This document shows positions 8,961 through 17,296 of a DNA stretch of 64,000 nt, one piece after another. The DNA comes from Maritalea sp049801075 (lineage in GTDB: Bacteria > Pseudomonadota > Alphaproteobacteria > Rhizobiales > Devosiaceae). The number at the start of each line of letters is the position of its first letter. Position 1 is the stretch's first letter. The notes below the pieces were generated by a model. The model made no database searches and was not told the DNA's origin. It worked only from the letters and a program-made list of their open reading frames with translations. The stretch is taken from NCBI RefSeq assembly GCF_049801075.1, contig NZ_JBNAGG010000006.1, positions 1 through 64,000 of the forward strand. Reading direction: 5' to 3'. The position numbers were made by a program, and so were the translations under genes.

Positions 8961-9746
8961 GTGCAAAAAGACAACATGATTGAGGTGCGTCATGTCTCCA
9001 AAAGTTTTGGGGGCTTGAAGGCCGTAAATGATTGTTCGCTCTCGGTGGCCAAAGGCTCGATTACGGGTTTGATCGGTCCAAACGGGGCGGGTAAATCGAC
9101 GCTATTTAACATGGTAGCGGGCAATCTGAAGCCAACCGAGGGTCAAATCATTTTTGATGGCGAGGATGTGACGGGTTTGGCGCCATATCAGCTATATAAA
9201 AAGGGTATGCTGCGTACATTCCAGATTGCGCATGAATTCTCTCATATGACAGCGCTGGAAAATCTGATGGTCGCCGGGGCTGACCAACCAGGTGAATCGC
9301 TGTTCCAAAGCTGGTTCAATCCTAAACACGTGGCCGAATTCGACATGGAAATCCGCAAAATGGCGGAAGATGTGATCGACTTTTTGAAGCTTGGGCATGT
9401 GCGCAACGAATTGGCGGGCAACCTATCTGGCGGGCAGAAAAAGCTACTGGAATTGGGCCGCACCATGATGACAGACGCCAAAGCCGTGTTGCTGGACGAG
9501 GTAGCCGCTGGGGTGAACCGCACCCTGCTGAAAGATTTGGCTGCCAACATTCAGCGCATGAACAAAGAGCTGGGCTACACATTCTTCGTGATCGAACACG
9601 ATATGGATTTGATTGCTGAGCTTTGTGATCCGGTAATTGTGATGGCGCAGGGCACGGTGATTGCGGAAGGGCCGATGGAGGAAATTCGCGCCAATCCTGA
9701 AATTATCGAGGCCTATTTCGGCAGTGCTGTGGAGGCTGTATCGTGA
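8961..9746 (+). CDS. livG: Branched-chain amino acid ABC transporter ATP-binding protein LivG
   Basis: One of two ATPases of a HAAT-family importer. GTG 8961 is preceded by AGAGGGG at good spacing; an internal ATG at 8976 is the alternative. The protein has 261 residues with Walker A GPNGAGKST (39-47), ABC signature LSGGQ (about 156-160) and Walker B AVLLDE (about 174-179), followed by V-A-A-G rather than the more common P-A-A-G, a variant seen in some LivG proteins. H-loop is FVIEHDMD. First gene of a tight livGFHM operon; its stop overlaps the livF GTG by 4 bases. The substrate may be branched-chain amino acids or another amide or amino acid. Confidence 0.92.
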   Translation: MQKDNMIEVRHVSKSFGGLKAVNDCSLSVAKGSITGLIGPNGAGKSTLFNMVAGNLKPTEGQIIFDGEDVTGLAPYQLYKKGMLRTFQIAHEFSHMTALENLMVAGADQPGESLFQSWFNPKHVAEFDMEIRKMAEDVIDFLKLGHVRNELAGNLSGGQKKLLELGRTMMTDAKAVLLDEVAAGVNRTLLKDLAANIQRMNKELGYTFFVIEHDMDLIAELCDPVIVMAQGTVIAEGPMEEIRANPEIIEAYFGSAVEAVS

Positions 9747-10447
9747 GTTTGTTAGAAGTAAAAGATGTACATGGCGGTTATGGCGGTGCGCCGATTTTGA
9801 ATGGCGTCAACATGTCCATCGATAAAGAAGATGTGGGTGTGATTGTTGGGCCGAATGGCGCGGGTAAATCCACCACATTGAAAGCAATCTTTGGGCTTTT
9901 GGAAGTTACTGACGGGTCGATCAAGCTTGAAGGCAACGAGATTGCCAATATGCAGGCCGACAAATTGGTGCCATTGGGCCTAGGGTTTGTGCCGCAAGAA
10001 TTTAATGTGTTCACCTCCATGTCTGTACATGAGAATTTGGAGATGGGTGCATATATTCGTCGAGACGATTTCTCAGATACAATTGCATCAATTTACGACA
10101 TGTTTCCGCCGCTTAAGGAAAAGCGCAAGCAAAATGCTGGCGAGCTTTCGGGCGGTCAACGGCAAATGGTGGCCATGGGCCGGGCATTGATGAGCCAGCC
10201 AAAGTTGCTGTTGTTGGATGAACCATCTGCTGGGCTAAGTCCGCGCTATATGATGGAAATTTTTGAAACTGTTGTGAACATCAACAAAGCCGGTGTTGGC
10301 ATTTTGATGGTGGAGCAGAATGCGCGGCAAGCCCTTGAATTTGCGACCAAGGGTTTTGTTTTGGCGAATGGTAAAAATCGGTTCACAGGAACCGGGCGGG
10401 AACTGTTGGACGACCCTGAGGTCGCTCGCAGCTTCCTTGGCGGCTAA
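9743..10447 (+). CDS. livF: Branched-chain amino acid ABC transporter ATP-binding protein LivF
   Basis: Second ATPase of the transporter, 234 residues from GTG 9743, translationally coupled to livG (GTGA overlap). Walker A GPNGAGKST is at 36-44, signature LSGGQRQ at about 136-142, Walker B LLLLDEPSAG at about 154-163, and the H-loop region is LMVEQNARQAL, typical of LivF. Together with LivG it energises the LivH-LivM channel. An 18-base gap separates it from livH. Confidence 0.92.
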   Translation: MSLLEVKDVHGGYGGAPILNGVNMSIDKEDVGVIVGPNGAGKSTTLKAIFGLLEVTDGSIKLEGNEIANMQADKLVPLGLGFVPQEFNVFTSMSVHENLEMGAYIRRDDFSDTIASIYDMFPPLKEKRKQNAGELSGGQRQMVAMGRALMSQPKLLLLDEPSAGLSPRYMMEIFETVVNINKAGVGILMVEQNARQALEFATKGFVLANGKNRFTGTGRELLDDPEVARSFLGG

Positions 10448-10464
10448 CGGGGGACGTAGACGCT

Positions 10465-11466
10465 ATGATGAACGAACTCATCTTTTTCTTTAACAAGGTT
10501 ATTGTGTCTGGCGCAGTATTGGGCAGCGTTTATGCGCTCGGTGCGGTCGGCATTACCTTGATTTTTGGCATTTTGCGATTTGCGCACTTTGCGCATGGCG
10601 ACATGATGACCATGGGTGCATTTGTTGCCTTTGTTTTGGCGTCTATCGCCAGTGCAATGGGCATTTCAACATTTTGGCCAACAGGCTTTATTGTACTGCC
10701 TTTTGCAATGCTCATTACGGCGGGCTTAGCGCTTGGTATTGATCGCACCTTCTACCAACCTTTGCGCGCCAAGGGCGTGCGGCCGGTTACCTTGCTGATT
10801 GCCTCTATCGGGGTGACCTTGATGATCCAAGGTCTGATCCGCTTGTTTGGTGGGGTACAAACCCGCAGCTTCTTTGAGAACGAGACCAAGCAATTGTTCC
10901 GGTTCGATGTATCTTGGTTGGGCGCAACGCGCACAATCAATGTGTCTGAACCGCAGCTTTTATTGATCGCTGTAACCGTGATTGCCGTTGTGGCCTTGCA
11001 CTTCTTCCTCACCCGTTCGCGGTTGGGCAAGGGCATGCGCGCTATGGCTGACAATCCAAGCCTCGCGCTTGTTTCAGGCATCAACACAAACCAAGTGGTA
11101 CGGGCGACCTGGATTATTGCAGGCAGCTTGGCCGCGATGGCGGGCACCATGCTGGCGTTGGACGTGATCTTGAAGCCTGACTTGGCGTTTAACATTGTGT
11201 TGCCGATCTTTGCGGCGGCGATTGTTGGCGGCTTGGGCCAAGCCTATGGCGCGATTGCCGGGGGCTTTTTGATTGGCTTTGCGGAAACAATGTCTGTGTT
11301 TAACTGGGCGATCATGTTGCGTCCCTTCCGGGACAATTTGCCCGAATGGGTTCCAAACGACCTTTCCATTGTGCCGACCGAATACAAACTCACCGTGGCC
11401 TTCGTGATCTTGGTGGTTGTGTTGCTGGTGCGCCCAACGGGTATCTTTAAAGGAGTTTCATCATGA
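10465..11466 (+). CDS. livH: Branched-chain amino acid ABC transporter permease LivH
   Basis: Inner-membrane permease of 333 residues with about eight to nine hydrophobic segments. The N-terminal GAVLGSVYALGAVGITLIFGILRFAHFAHGD is characteristic of LivH and its close relatives, and the EAA-like cytoplasmic loop region is MRAMADNPSLALVSGIN. The C-terminal AIVGGLGQAYGAIAGG segment is also typical. Starts at ATG 10465 (a second ATG follows directly); its stop overlaps the livM start (ATGA). Confidence 0.92.
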   Translation: MMNELIFFFNKVIVSGAVLGSVYALGAVGITLIFGILRFAHFAHGDMMTMGAFVAFVLASIASAMGISTFWPTGFIVLPFAMLITAGLALGIDRTFYQPLRAKGVRPVTLLIASIGVTLMIQGLIRLFGGVQTRSFFENETKQLFRFDVSWLGATRTINVSEPQLLLIAVTVIAVVALHFFLTRSRLGKGMRAMADNPSLALVSGINTNQVVRATWIIAGSLAAMAGTMLALDVILKPDLAFNIVLPIFAAAIVGGLGQAYGAIAGGFLIGFAETMSVFNWAIMLRPFRDNLPEWVPNDLSIVPTEYKLTVAFVILVVVLLVRPTGIFKGVSS

Positions 11467-12749
11467 TGCGTCGCGATGCAATGCTGTTTTTGGCCCTGGG
11501 TGTTTTCTTGTTGGCCGTTGCCATGTGGCAGCAAATTCCAACCACATTGTTTATGTTGGTTACCGCGTCAGCCTATGCGCTGATTGCTTTGGGGCTCAAC
11601 GTACAGTGGGGTTATGCTGGCCTGTTTAACTTCGGTGTGATGGGCTTTTTGATGGTTGGCGGCGTTGCCGTAACCTTTGTGTCCTATCCGATCAATGAAG
11701 CGTTCTGGGCATCTGATGGCCCATTCATGCTGTTCAAAGCATTATTAGCGGCGCTATTTGGCGGGGTGCTGGTCTATCTGGCCACCAATTCGCAGCGATT
11801 TGGGATTAAGGGCAAGTTACGCACCTTCCTGATGGTGATGGCGTGGTCGATTGCCTATATCGTTTATCGCTCGCAAATTGACCCGGCTGCACGCTTGATC
11901 GAAGCAGAAGCTGGCTTTGTTGGCGGTTTGGGCTTGCCTGTGGTCTTGGGCTGGTTGTTCGGTGGTGTACTGGCTGGCGCCATTGCCTATGTGGTTGGTC
12001 GCATTTGTCTGGGCCTTCGCACAGACTATCTTGCGATCGCAACGATCGGTATTTCCGAGATTATCCGTGCGCTGGTGAAAAATATGGATTGGTTCACACG
12101 GGGTACGCTGACTGTATCGCCGTTGCCTTGGCCAACACCTTCACCAAATGACATTGTGGCGGCGGGCCTTGATGATGCAACCATGTCGACCATTTTGGCG
12201 CGGGCAGGGTTCTTGTCATTGACTGTTCTGATGATCGCGGTGATCTTTTACTTCTTGCAAAAGGCTTATGAAGGGCCGTGGGGCCGCATGATGCGCGCTA
12301 TCCGCGACAATAATGTCTCTGCCTCTGCAATTGGTAAAAACGTCACCAAGCGCGAGCTGGAAGTGTTTATTCTTGGCTCCATTTTGATGGGTATTGGCGG
12401 CGCGATTTTGGCGTCATTCTCACAGATTTTGGACCCAAGTGGCTACCAGCCGATCAACCACACCTTCATTGTGTGGGTGATGATTATTGTTGGCGGCGCC
12501 GGCAACAATTATGGCGCGCTATTTGGCGGGGTGTTCATCTATATTGTTTGGACAATTTCTGAACCAGCTTCGGTGATCTTGTTCGACATTATTTCCGACT
12601 TCTCGGAAGGGGCAGGCATTGGTGCCATCCCAAACATTGAATCACGTGCGTTGCAAATGCGTGTGTTTGTGTTGGGTCTGGTGATCACCTTCGCCCTGCG
12701 ATACTTCCCACAAGGGGTTATTCCGGAGCGCGTGCGCACCGAAAAATAG
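11463..12749 (+). CDS. livM: Branched-chain amino acid ABC transporter permease LivM
   Basis: Second permease, 428 residues from ATG 11463, overlapping livH by 4 bases. LivM features are ALIALGLNVQWGYAGLFNFGVMGFLMVGG near the N-terminus, RTDYLAIATIGISEIIRALV in the middle, and the EAA-like MRAIRDNNVSASAIGKNVTK loop. It carries extra hydrophobic helices between about residues 75 and 185; a length near 425 is normal for the LivM group. Last gene of the operon, followed by a strong terminator. Confidence 0.92.
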   Translation: MMRRDAMLFLALGVFLLAVAMWQQIPTTLFMLVTASAYALIALGLNVQWGYAGLFNFGVMGFLMVGGVAVTFVSYPINEAFWASDGPFMLFKALLAALFGGVLVYLATNSQRFGIKGKLRTFLMVMAWSIAYIVYRSQIDPAARLIEAEAGFVGGLGLPVVLGWLFGGVLAGAIAYVVGRICLGLRTDYLAIATIGISEIIRALVKNMDWFTRGTLTVSPLPWPTPSPNDIVAAGLDDATMSTILARAGFLSLTVLMIAVIFYFLQKAYEGPWGRMMRAIRDNNVSASAIGKNVTKRELEVFILGSILMGIGGAILASFSQILDPSGYQPINHTFIVWVMIIVGGAGNNYGALFGGVFIYIVWTISEPASVILFDIISDFSEGAGIGAIPNIESRALQMRVFVLGLVITFALRYFPQGVIPERVRTEK

Positions 12750-12776
12750 GCCCTTTGCTTTGTTGGATGAAGTTTC

Positions 12777-12812
12777 AGGCGTCGCCTCATTTGAGGCGGC
12801 GCTTTATTTTTG
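12777..12812 (+). terminator. Rho-independent terminator of livGFHM
   Basis: Stem of 10 pairs, GCGTCGCCTC (12779-12788) with GAGGCGGCGC (12793-12802), ATTT loop, then TTTATTTTT. It overlaps the end of the convergent methyltransferase gene. Confidence 0.88.
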
Positions 12813-13397
12813 GGCGATGCACCAAATGGAATGATAGGCTTGATTGTCTGCCCCCACGCCGCCAACGCCATCTTGTTGACGGAAACTCTGCCAAGGGGCC
12901 GCATCTGCAAATGTTTGTTGCAACATTTCGGCGGTGGGCAGATTGTAATAACGGCCCAGTTCGTCGCGCTTAGCGCCGTCACCTGTTTTAAAGCTGGCCC
13001 ATACCACGCCATTTGGTTTTAAGGCCTGATGGATTAGCGCAATGATGTCTGGCAGACTTTCCCATGGAGCGTGCAGTAAGCACATATTGGCCCAAAGAGC
13101 GTCATATTGGTCTGTTGCCTCAAGCTCGTCAAAACGCATAATTTTGACAGGTGCACCAAAGTTTTGTTCGGCCTCTGCCGCAAGTGCGGGGTTGCCTTCG
13201 GTTGGGGTAACGCGAAAGCCTTGATCTTTCATGTAGCGGGCTTCAAGACCTGCACCACATCCCAATTCTACAATGCTTGCGCCATCGGGCAGTGTTTCAA
13301 GAAACTGGATTAGACTGTCGGAAGGCTTTTGCCGACGCTGGGCATAGCTTTTAGCGTTTTGCGCATAGAAGGCAAATGTATCCGGATCATAGCTCAT
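12804..13397 (-). CDS. Class I SAM-dependent methyltransferase
   Basis: Small cytoplasmic methyltransferase of 197 residues from the ATG at 13397 (MSYDPDTFAFYAQNAKSY); the ATG at 13409 is an alternative. Motif I is SIVELGCGAGLEARYM, the acidic residue ending strand 2 is in TPTEGNP, and motif II/III is QYDALWANMCLLHAPW. The sequence fits the broad Methyltransf_11/25 group, close to small-molecule methyltransferases; the substrate is unknown. It lies between livGFHM and livK and is separated from livK by a terminator, so it is not part of that transcript. The role next to the transporter is unclear. Confidence 0.82.
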   Translation of the reverse strand: MSYDPDTFAFYAQNAKSYAQRRQKPSDSLIQFLETLPDGASIVELGCGAGLEARYMKDQGFRVTPTEGNPALAAEAEQNFGAPVKIMRFDELEATDQYDALWANMCLLHAPWESLPDIIALIHQALKPNGVVWASFKTGDGAKRDELGRYYNLPTAEMLQQTFADAAPWQSFRQQDGVGGVGADNQAYHSIWCIAQK

Positions 13398-13455
13398 GGA
13401 ATTGTCCATCTTTTGGTGTGATGGAAAGTTTATGATGCGGATTTGACGGAGGCAA

Positions 13456-13486
13456 TAAAAAACCCGGTGCCGAAGCACCGGGTTCT
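13456..13486 (-). terminator. Rho-independent terminator of livK
   Basis: Perfect 10-bp stem AACCCGGTGC / GCACCGGGTT (13461-13470 and 13475-13484), CGAA on the + strand (TTCG on the transcript), then T-rich on the minus strand. It lies just downstream of the livK stop. Confidence 0.92.
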
Positions 13487-13509
13487 AAAATTCACTGTTT
13501 CAGTGTGGC

Positions 13510-14709
13510 TTACATCAATGGGCCAACTTCAACGAATACACCATCCTTGATGGTCATTTCTACGATGGCACCTGATACGTCACCAGCTTCGTCAAACTCG
13601 TGGTTGCCGCCGGCACCTTCATAGTTGATTTCTTTGCCTTCAGCGATCAGCTTTTTGGCTTTTTCCCATTCACCAGGCAAGATCACTTCACCAGGAGCAG
13701 TTGCTACTGAGCGAAGAGCTTCGTTTACGCCTTCACGGTCTGTGTTGCCTTTTTGCTCGAAAGCAAGAGCCAACAAGAACGCTGCGTCATAGGCTTGTGG
13801 GCCGAATGATGCGATTGGGTCAAGGCCAGCGTCTGTCGCCAATTTCTCGTAAACTGAAGTACCTTCTGTTTCCAAACGACCTTGGCGAGAAGCCAACATG
13901 CCTTCAACAGCGGCTGGATCAATGCCAGTTACCAAAGCGTCAGCAACCATGCCGTCACCACCGAAGTAGGTTACAAAGTCACCCGCTTCGATTGCTTGGC
14001 GAAGAATGGTTTGGCCTGAGCCAGAAGCATAAGCCAAGATGATCAGATTTTGTGAGCCGCTAGCAGCCAAAGAACCCAATTCAGCACGGTAGTCTGATTT
14101 GCCTTCTTCGTGGGCTTCAGAAATCATCACATCGCCGCCACCAGCTTCGTATGCGTTAGACAGGGCATCGGCGAAGCCTTTACCGTAGTCGTTGTTCACA
14201 TATGTAACTGCAATGTCGTTGATACCTTTGGCCAACAGCATGCGGGCAACAACTTCACCTTGGTAAGCGTCAGATGGGCCAACGCGGAAAAGCAAGTCAT
14301 TGTCTTCAACTGTGGTTACAGCAGGTGATGAAGCTGATGGAGAAACCATCACAACGCCTGCTGGGATCGCTGCAGTGTTGGCTGCAGAAATTGTTGCACC
14401 AGAGCACATTGCGCCAACAATGGCGTCAACGCCGTCTGCGTTGATCAAACGGTCAGCTGCTGTGGCAGCTGCAGTGGCATCGGCACAAGTTGAGTCACCA
14501 ATGGTGAATGTTGCTTCGCCGCCCAAAATACCGCCTTGCTCGTTAACGTGCTGCAAAGCCAATTTGGCTGCGTCACCAATTGGTGGCGCCAATGTTTCAA
14601 GTGGACCGGTATACCCCAGAAGAATACCGATATTTACGTCTTCAGCCACAGCCGGTGTTGCAACTGAAAGTGCAGCGGCTGCTGTAAGTGCAAGTTTAAG
14701 ATGACGCAT
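13510..14709 (-). CDS. livK: Branched-chain amino acid-type ABC transporter substrate-binding protein
   Basis: Periplasmic binding protein of 399 residues with a clear Sec signal peptide (MRHLKLALTAAAALSVATPAVA, cleavage about residue 22). The mature start EDVNIGILLGYTGPLE and the region GAMCSGATISAANTAAIPAGVVMVSPSASSPAVT are typical of periplasmic binding protein family 6 (Peripla_BP_6, LivJ/LivK). One transporter partner set, livGFHM, ends 760 bases away on the other strand, so the binding protein is transcribed separately and can be expressed in excess. Its own terminator follows. Actual ligand is unknown; homologues bind Leu/Ile/Val, other amino acids, amides or aromatic acids. Confidence 0.9.
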   Translation of the reverse strand: MRHLKLALTAAAALSVATPAVAEDVNIGILLGYTGPLETLAPPIGDAAKLALQHVNEQGGILGGEATFTIGDSTCADATAAATAADRLINADGVDAIVGAMCSGATISAANTAAIPAGVVMVSPSASSPAVTTVEDNDLLFRVGPSDAYQGEVVARMLLAKGINDIAVTYVNNDYGKGFADALSNAYEAGGGDVMISEAHEEGKSDYRAELGSLAASGSQNLIILAYASGSGQTILRQAIEAGDFVTYFGGDGMVADALVTGIDPAAVEGMLASRQGRLETEGTSVYEKLATDAGLDPIASFGPQAYDAAFLLALAFEQKGNTDREGVNEALRSVATAPGEVILPGEWEKAKKLIAEGKEINYEGAGGNHEFDEAGDVSGAIVEMTIKDGVFVEVGPLM

Positions 14710-14903
14710 AATTTCCCTCTAATTTGTACATCTTTGTTCAGCGGATAAGGCGAACTTTTTCCCAAGCTTATTAATGCCCTATCCGTTTATGGCCGAGGTC
14801 GTGTTCCTCCCTCGTTGGCTCAACAATAACGATTTTTTAATAAGAGTCACCAGCTTTTGTCGCAATAATCAGCAAAAGGTTGCGAATAGTGTTAATTTCA
14901 AAC

Positions 14904-14920
14904 GTAACAAAAATGGTTAC
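14904..14920. promoter_or_regulatory. Inverted repeat, candidate operator (GTAAC-N7-GTTAC)
   Basis: Perfect 5-bp arms GTAAC (14904-14908) and GTTAC (14916-14920) in the divergent intergenic region. No regulator gene is adjacent, so the assignment is tentative. Confidence 0.35.
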
Positions 14921-14935
14921 AAAATAAGGGGTTTA

Positions 14936-14959
14936 ACGCAATTCTGCGTAGAATTGTGT
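14936..14959. promoter_or_regulatory. Inverted repeat, candidate operator or mRNA hairpin
   Basis: Arms of about 10 bases around CAATTCT (14939-14945) and AGAATTG (14950-14956) with a GCGT centre; one G-T pair in the outer stem. It lies about 95 bases before the start at 15052 and could be a protein-binding palindrome or a leader hairpin. Confidence 0.35.
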
Positions 14960-15051
14960 GTTGTGTCGCTCATGTTTGATTTGTGATTGGCAGATTGATT
15001 TATCGCGACAAACTGGTCACATTGGCAGCGGTTCGGCAAAGGATGGGCGCA

Positions 15052-16029
15052 ATGCGCAATTGGGCAGCAATAATAGTCTTTTTGATCGCTGGTTTGGGTG
15101 CGCTAGGCGCATCCGCGCAATCAACAGATGATGAGGACTTTGAAGGCTGTCGGGGCGAAGCTGTAACGATTGCCGATTTGCAATGGCCATCAGCCAGCAT
15201 TCTGGCGCATATTCATCAGCAATTGATCCGCAGCCAGTTTGATTGTGACGCACAAGTGGTGCCAAGCGATTTGGCCAATGTGGCTGCCACCATTGATGCG
15301 GCGCAGGAACCAAATATTGTGCCCGAATTCTGGGTGACCCGTGTGGCGGCGCAGTGGAACCAGATTGGCGAAGCTCAACGCGCTTTTATGGCGGCCTCGA
15401 CATTTGATGAAAGCACATTGGAAGGGTGGTTTGCGCCGGCCAAAGTGGTGTCCGATTTTCCGCAATTGCGTGATGCGTCCAAATTGACCGAAATGCCTGC
15501 GCTTTATGAGCGTGAGAAAATTCGATTTGTGACCTGCCCGGAAAAATGGGCGTGCCACATCATCAATGATAATTTGATACGCGCCTATGGGCTAAGTGAT
15601 GTGTTCCAAGTGGTGGTGCCTCAATCCCGTTTCGAAATGGATCAATTGATCAGTCAGGTGATCTCTGCGCGTGAACCTGCCGTTTTTTATTATTGGCAGC
15701 CCAATGCTGTGTTGCACCAGTTCGAGTTTGCGGCCCTTTCCCTCGGCGAGTTTAATGCGGATGCCTATCCGTGTTTGGCACAAGCTAATTGCGCGTCGCC
15801 GATCGCAAGCAACTTTCCGAGTGAGCAAATCGGGCTGGTGGCTGCGAGTGAGGTGCGTGTTGATATGCCCGAATTGCTCGGCTATTTGCGCCGCGCCAGC
15901 TTACCCATCGCGACCATGAATGAGCTGTTGGCCGTGCAAGAGCGGCAGGGGCTTTCTGCACAGGCCACGGCGACGCATTTTGTCGCGACCTTCCCTGATA
16001 TTTGGCAAAATTGGGTTGAGGCGCCCTGA
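15052..16029 (+). CDS. Glycine betaine/proline-type ABC substrate-binding protein (paralogue 1)
   Basis: Periplasmic protein of 325 residues from ATG 15052, which has AAAGGA upstream and begins a signal peptide (MRNWAAIIVFLIAGLGALGASA). The mature part matches the OpuAC/ProX family (ITIADLQWPSASILAHIHQQL). It is a paralogue of the next gene: all six cysteines line up (GCRGE, DCDAQ, CPEKWAC, PCLAQANC), suggesting conserved disulfides. The aromatic residues needed to box a quaternary ammonium group are plausible (W in FWVTR, WFAP, YYWQP). It has its own upstream region and lies 244 bases before the main binding-protein gene, so it may widen ligand range. Confidence 0.85.
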   Translation: MRNWAAIIVFLIAGLGALGASAQSTDDEDFEGCRGEAVTIADLQWPSASILAHIHQQLIRSQFDCDAQVVPSDLANVAATIDAAQEPNIVPEFWVTRVAAQWNQIGEAQRAFMAASTFDESTLEGWFAPAKVVSDFPQLRDASKLTEMPALYEREKIRFVTCPEKWACHIINDNLIRAYGLSDVFQVVVPQSRFEMDQLISQVISAREPAVFYYWQPNAVLHQFEFAALSLGEFNADAYPCLAQANCASPIASNFPSEQIGLVAASEVRVDMPELLGYLRRASLPIATMNELLAVQERQGLSAQATATHFVATFPDIWQNWVEAP

Positions 16030-16207
16030 TTCTAGGCCCGTTTAGGTCAATCTTGTTCAAATAAAATTGTTTTGCGGTCACTTTACGGGAAAGAACCTTC
16101 TGAATTTTTGAATATTCGTGCTGGCCAACTTGATGCTGTTTTTGATGGTGTCGCTATTATTTGGTCTTATTTAAGTAAATGCGCTTCTTTCCTTGTGTCT
16201 CTCATAT

Positions 16208-16236
16208 TTGACCGTGATATCTAGCCTAGATATGCT
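16208..16236 (+). promoter_or_regulatory. Candidate sigma-70 promoter with a palindrome in its spacer
   Basis: TTGACC (16208-16213), a 17-base spacer, and TATGCT (16231-16236) lie 38 bases before the start at 16274. A perfect 17-bp palindrome, ATATCTAGCCTAGATAT (16217-16233), fills the spacer and touches the -10 box, a layout expected of an operator that directly controls this promoter. Confidence 0.6.
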
Positions 16237-16273
16237 GGTGAAAGATCTTGCAGAAAAGTCGGGAGAACTAGAC

Positions 16274-17272
16274 ATGCAAAGACTTAAATTGGCGATTGCA
16301 ACAGCCATTGTTGCAGTGGGCGCGGCAGGCGGTGCAATGGCAGCCGAATGTGGCACGGACCGAAAAATTGATATCGCTGAAATGAACTGGCCCTCCGCGG
16401 CCGCTTTGGCGCATATTCATGCCAAAATTCTTGAAGATGGCTTTGGCTGTAATGTTGAAGTGGTGGCTGGTGATACTGTGCCAACCTCAGCGTCGATGCT
16501 GACCAAAGGTCGCCCGGCGATTGCCCCTGAGTTGTGGATCGGCACCATTCAAGACCAATGGCAAAAAGGTTTGGATGAAGGCGCGGTGAAAGATGCTGGC
16601 CTTGCCATTTCAGACGGCGCGGTTGAGGGCTGGTGGATTCCTGCTTATTTGGCAGCAGAAAACCCAGACTTGAAAAAAGTTGAAGATTTGCCTGCGCACG
16701 CAGAATTGTTCTCTGATCCAGACGATCCAGATCAGGGCCGTTTCTATTCTTGCCCTCCAGGTTGGGGGTGCGAAATTGCCAATGCGGCATTGTTTGAAGC
16801 TTATGAGTTAGAAGATAGCTTCAATTTGTTCTCACCAGGCTCTGGCGGCAATTTGGATGCCTCGATTGTTCGTGCATTTGAGCGTGAAGAACCGATCGTG
16901 TTCTATTATTGGGGCCCAACAGCCATCATGGGTAAATATGACATGGTGCAGCTGGAAATGCCTGCGCATGATCCAGAAGTTTGGGCATGTAACGTTGATT
17001 CCGCTTGTGAAACCAAAGGCAAAAGCGCTTTCCCAACGCCGCCTGTAACTGTTGGTACTGCTGCGTGGGTGGCGGACGAAGCGCCAGTGGTTTTTGAATA
17101 TTTGAGTGATGTTGCGCTAAACAATGTTCAAATCTCGACCATGTTGAACTGGGGCGCTGAAAACAAAGCGGGTGCAGAAGAGACAGCGGAAAACTTCTTG
17201 AAAACGGAAGAAGCCGTGTGGACCCAGTGGGTATCTGCTGAGGTGGCCGAAAAAGTGAAGGCGGCTCTTTAG
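16274..17272 (+). CDS. proX: Glycine betaine/proline-type ABC substrate-binding protein (paralogue 2)
   Basis: Periplasmic protein of 332 residues. ATG 16274 has GGGAGAA upstream and opens a signal peptide (MQRLKLAIATAIVAVGAAGGAMAA). OpuAC/ProX-like sequence (IDIAEMNWPSAAALAHIHAKIL) with aromatic-rich segments (PELWIG, VEGWWIP, VFYYWGP). Six cysteines match paralogue 1: ECG, GCN, CPPGWGC and ACNVDSAC. It is followed after 75 bases by the permease and ATPase genes, so it is the likely main binding protein of an osmoprotectant or quaternary-amine importer. The name proX reflects family only; choline, betaine, carnitine or proline betaine are all possible ligands. Confidence 0.87.
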   Translation: MQRLKLAIATAIVAVGAAGGAMAAECGTDRKIDIAEMNWPSAAALAHIHAKILEDGFGCNVEVVAGDTVPTSASMLTKGRPAIAPELWIGTIQDQWQKGLDEGAVKDAGLAISDGAVEGWWIPAYLAAENPDLKKVEDLPAHAELFSDPDDPDQGRFYSCPPGWGCEIANAALFEAYELEDSFNLFSPGSGGNLDASIVRAFEREEPIVFYYWGPTAIMGKYDMVQLEMPAHDPEVWACNVDSACETKGKSAFPTPPVTVGTAAWVADEAPVVFEYLSDVALNNVQISTMLNWGAENKAGAEETAENFLKTEEAVWTQWVSAEVAEKVKAAL

Positions 17273-17296
17273 GGCGCGTTGAAAAGAATGATTGAG

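Larger units (their letters stand above)
14710..15051. other. Divergent intergenic region between livK and the first betaine-type binding protein
   Basis: 342 bases, AT-rich, with no credible gene. It must contain the livK promoter (reading left) and the promoter of the gene at 15052 (reading right). Two inverted repeats lie in it: GTAAC-N7-GTTAC (14904-14920) and a 10-bp-arm repeat at 14936-14959. I could not choose promoter boxes with confidence. Confidence 0.6.

Noticed and set aside
14774..14986. Open frame of 70 residues in the livK/binding-protein spacer
   Set aside because: Poor start context, no recognisable sequence, and it would cover the region that must hold two divergent promoters and the inverted repeats.
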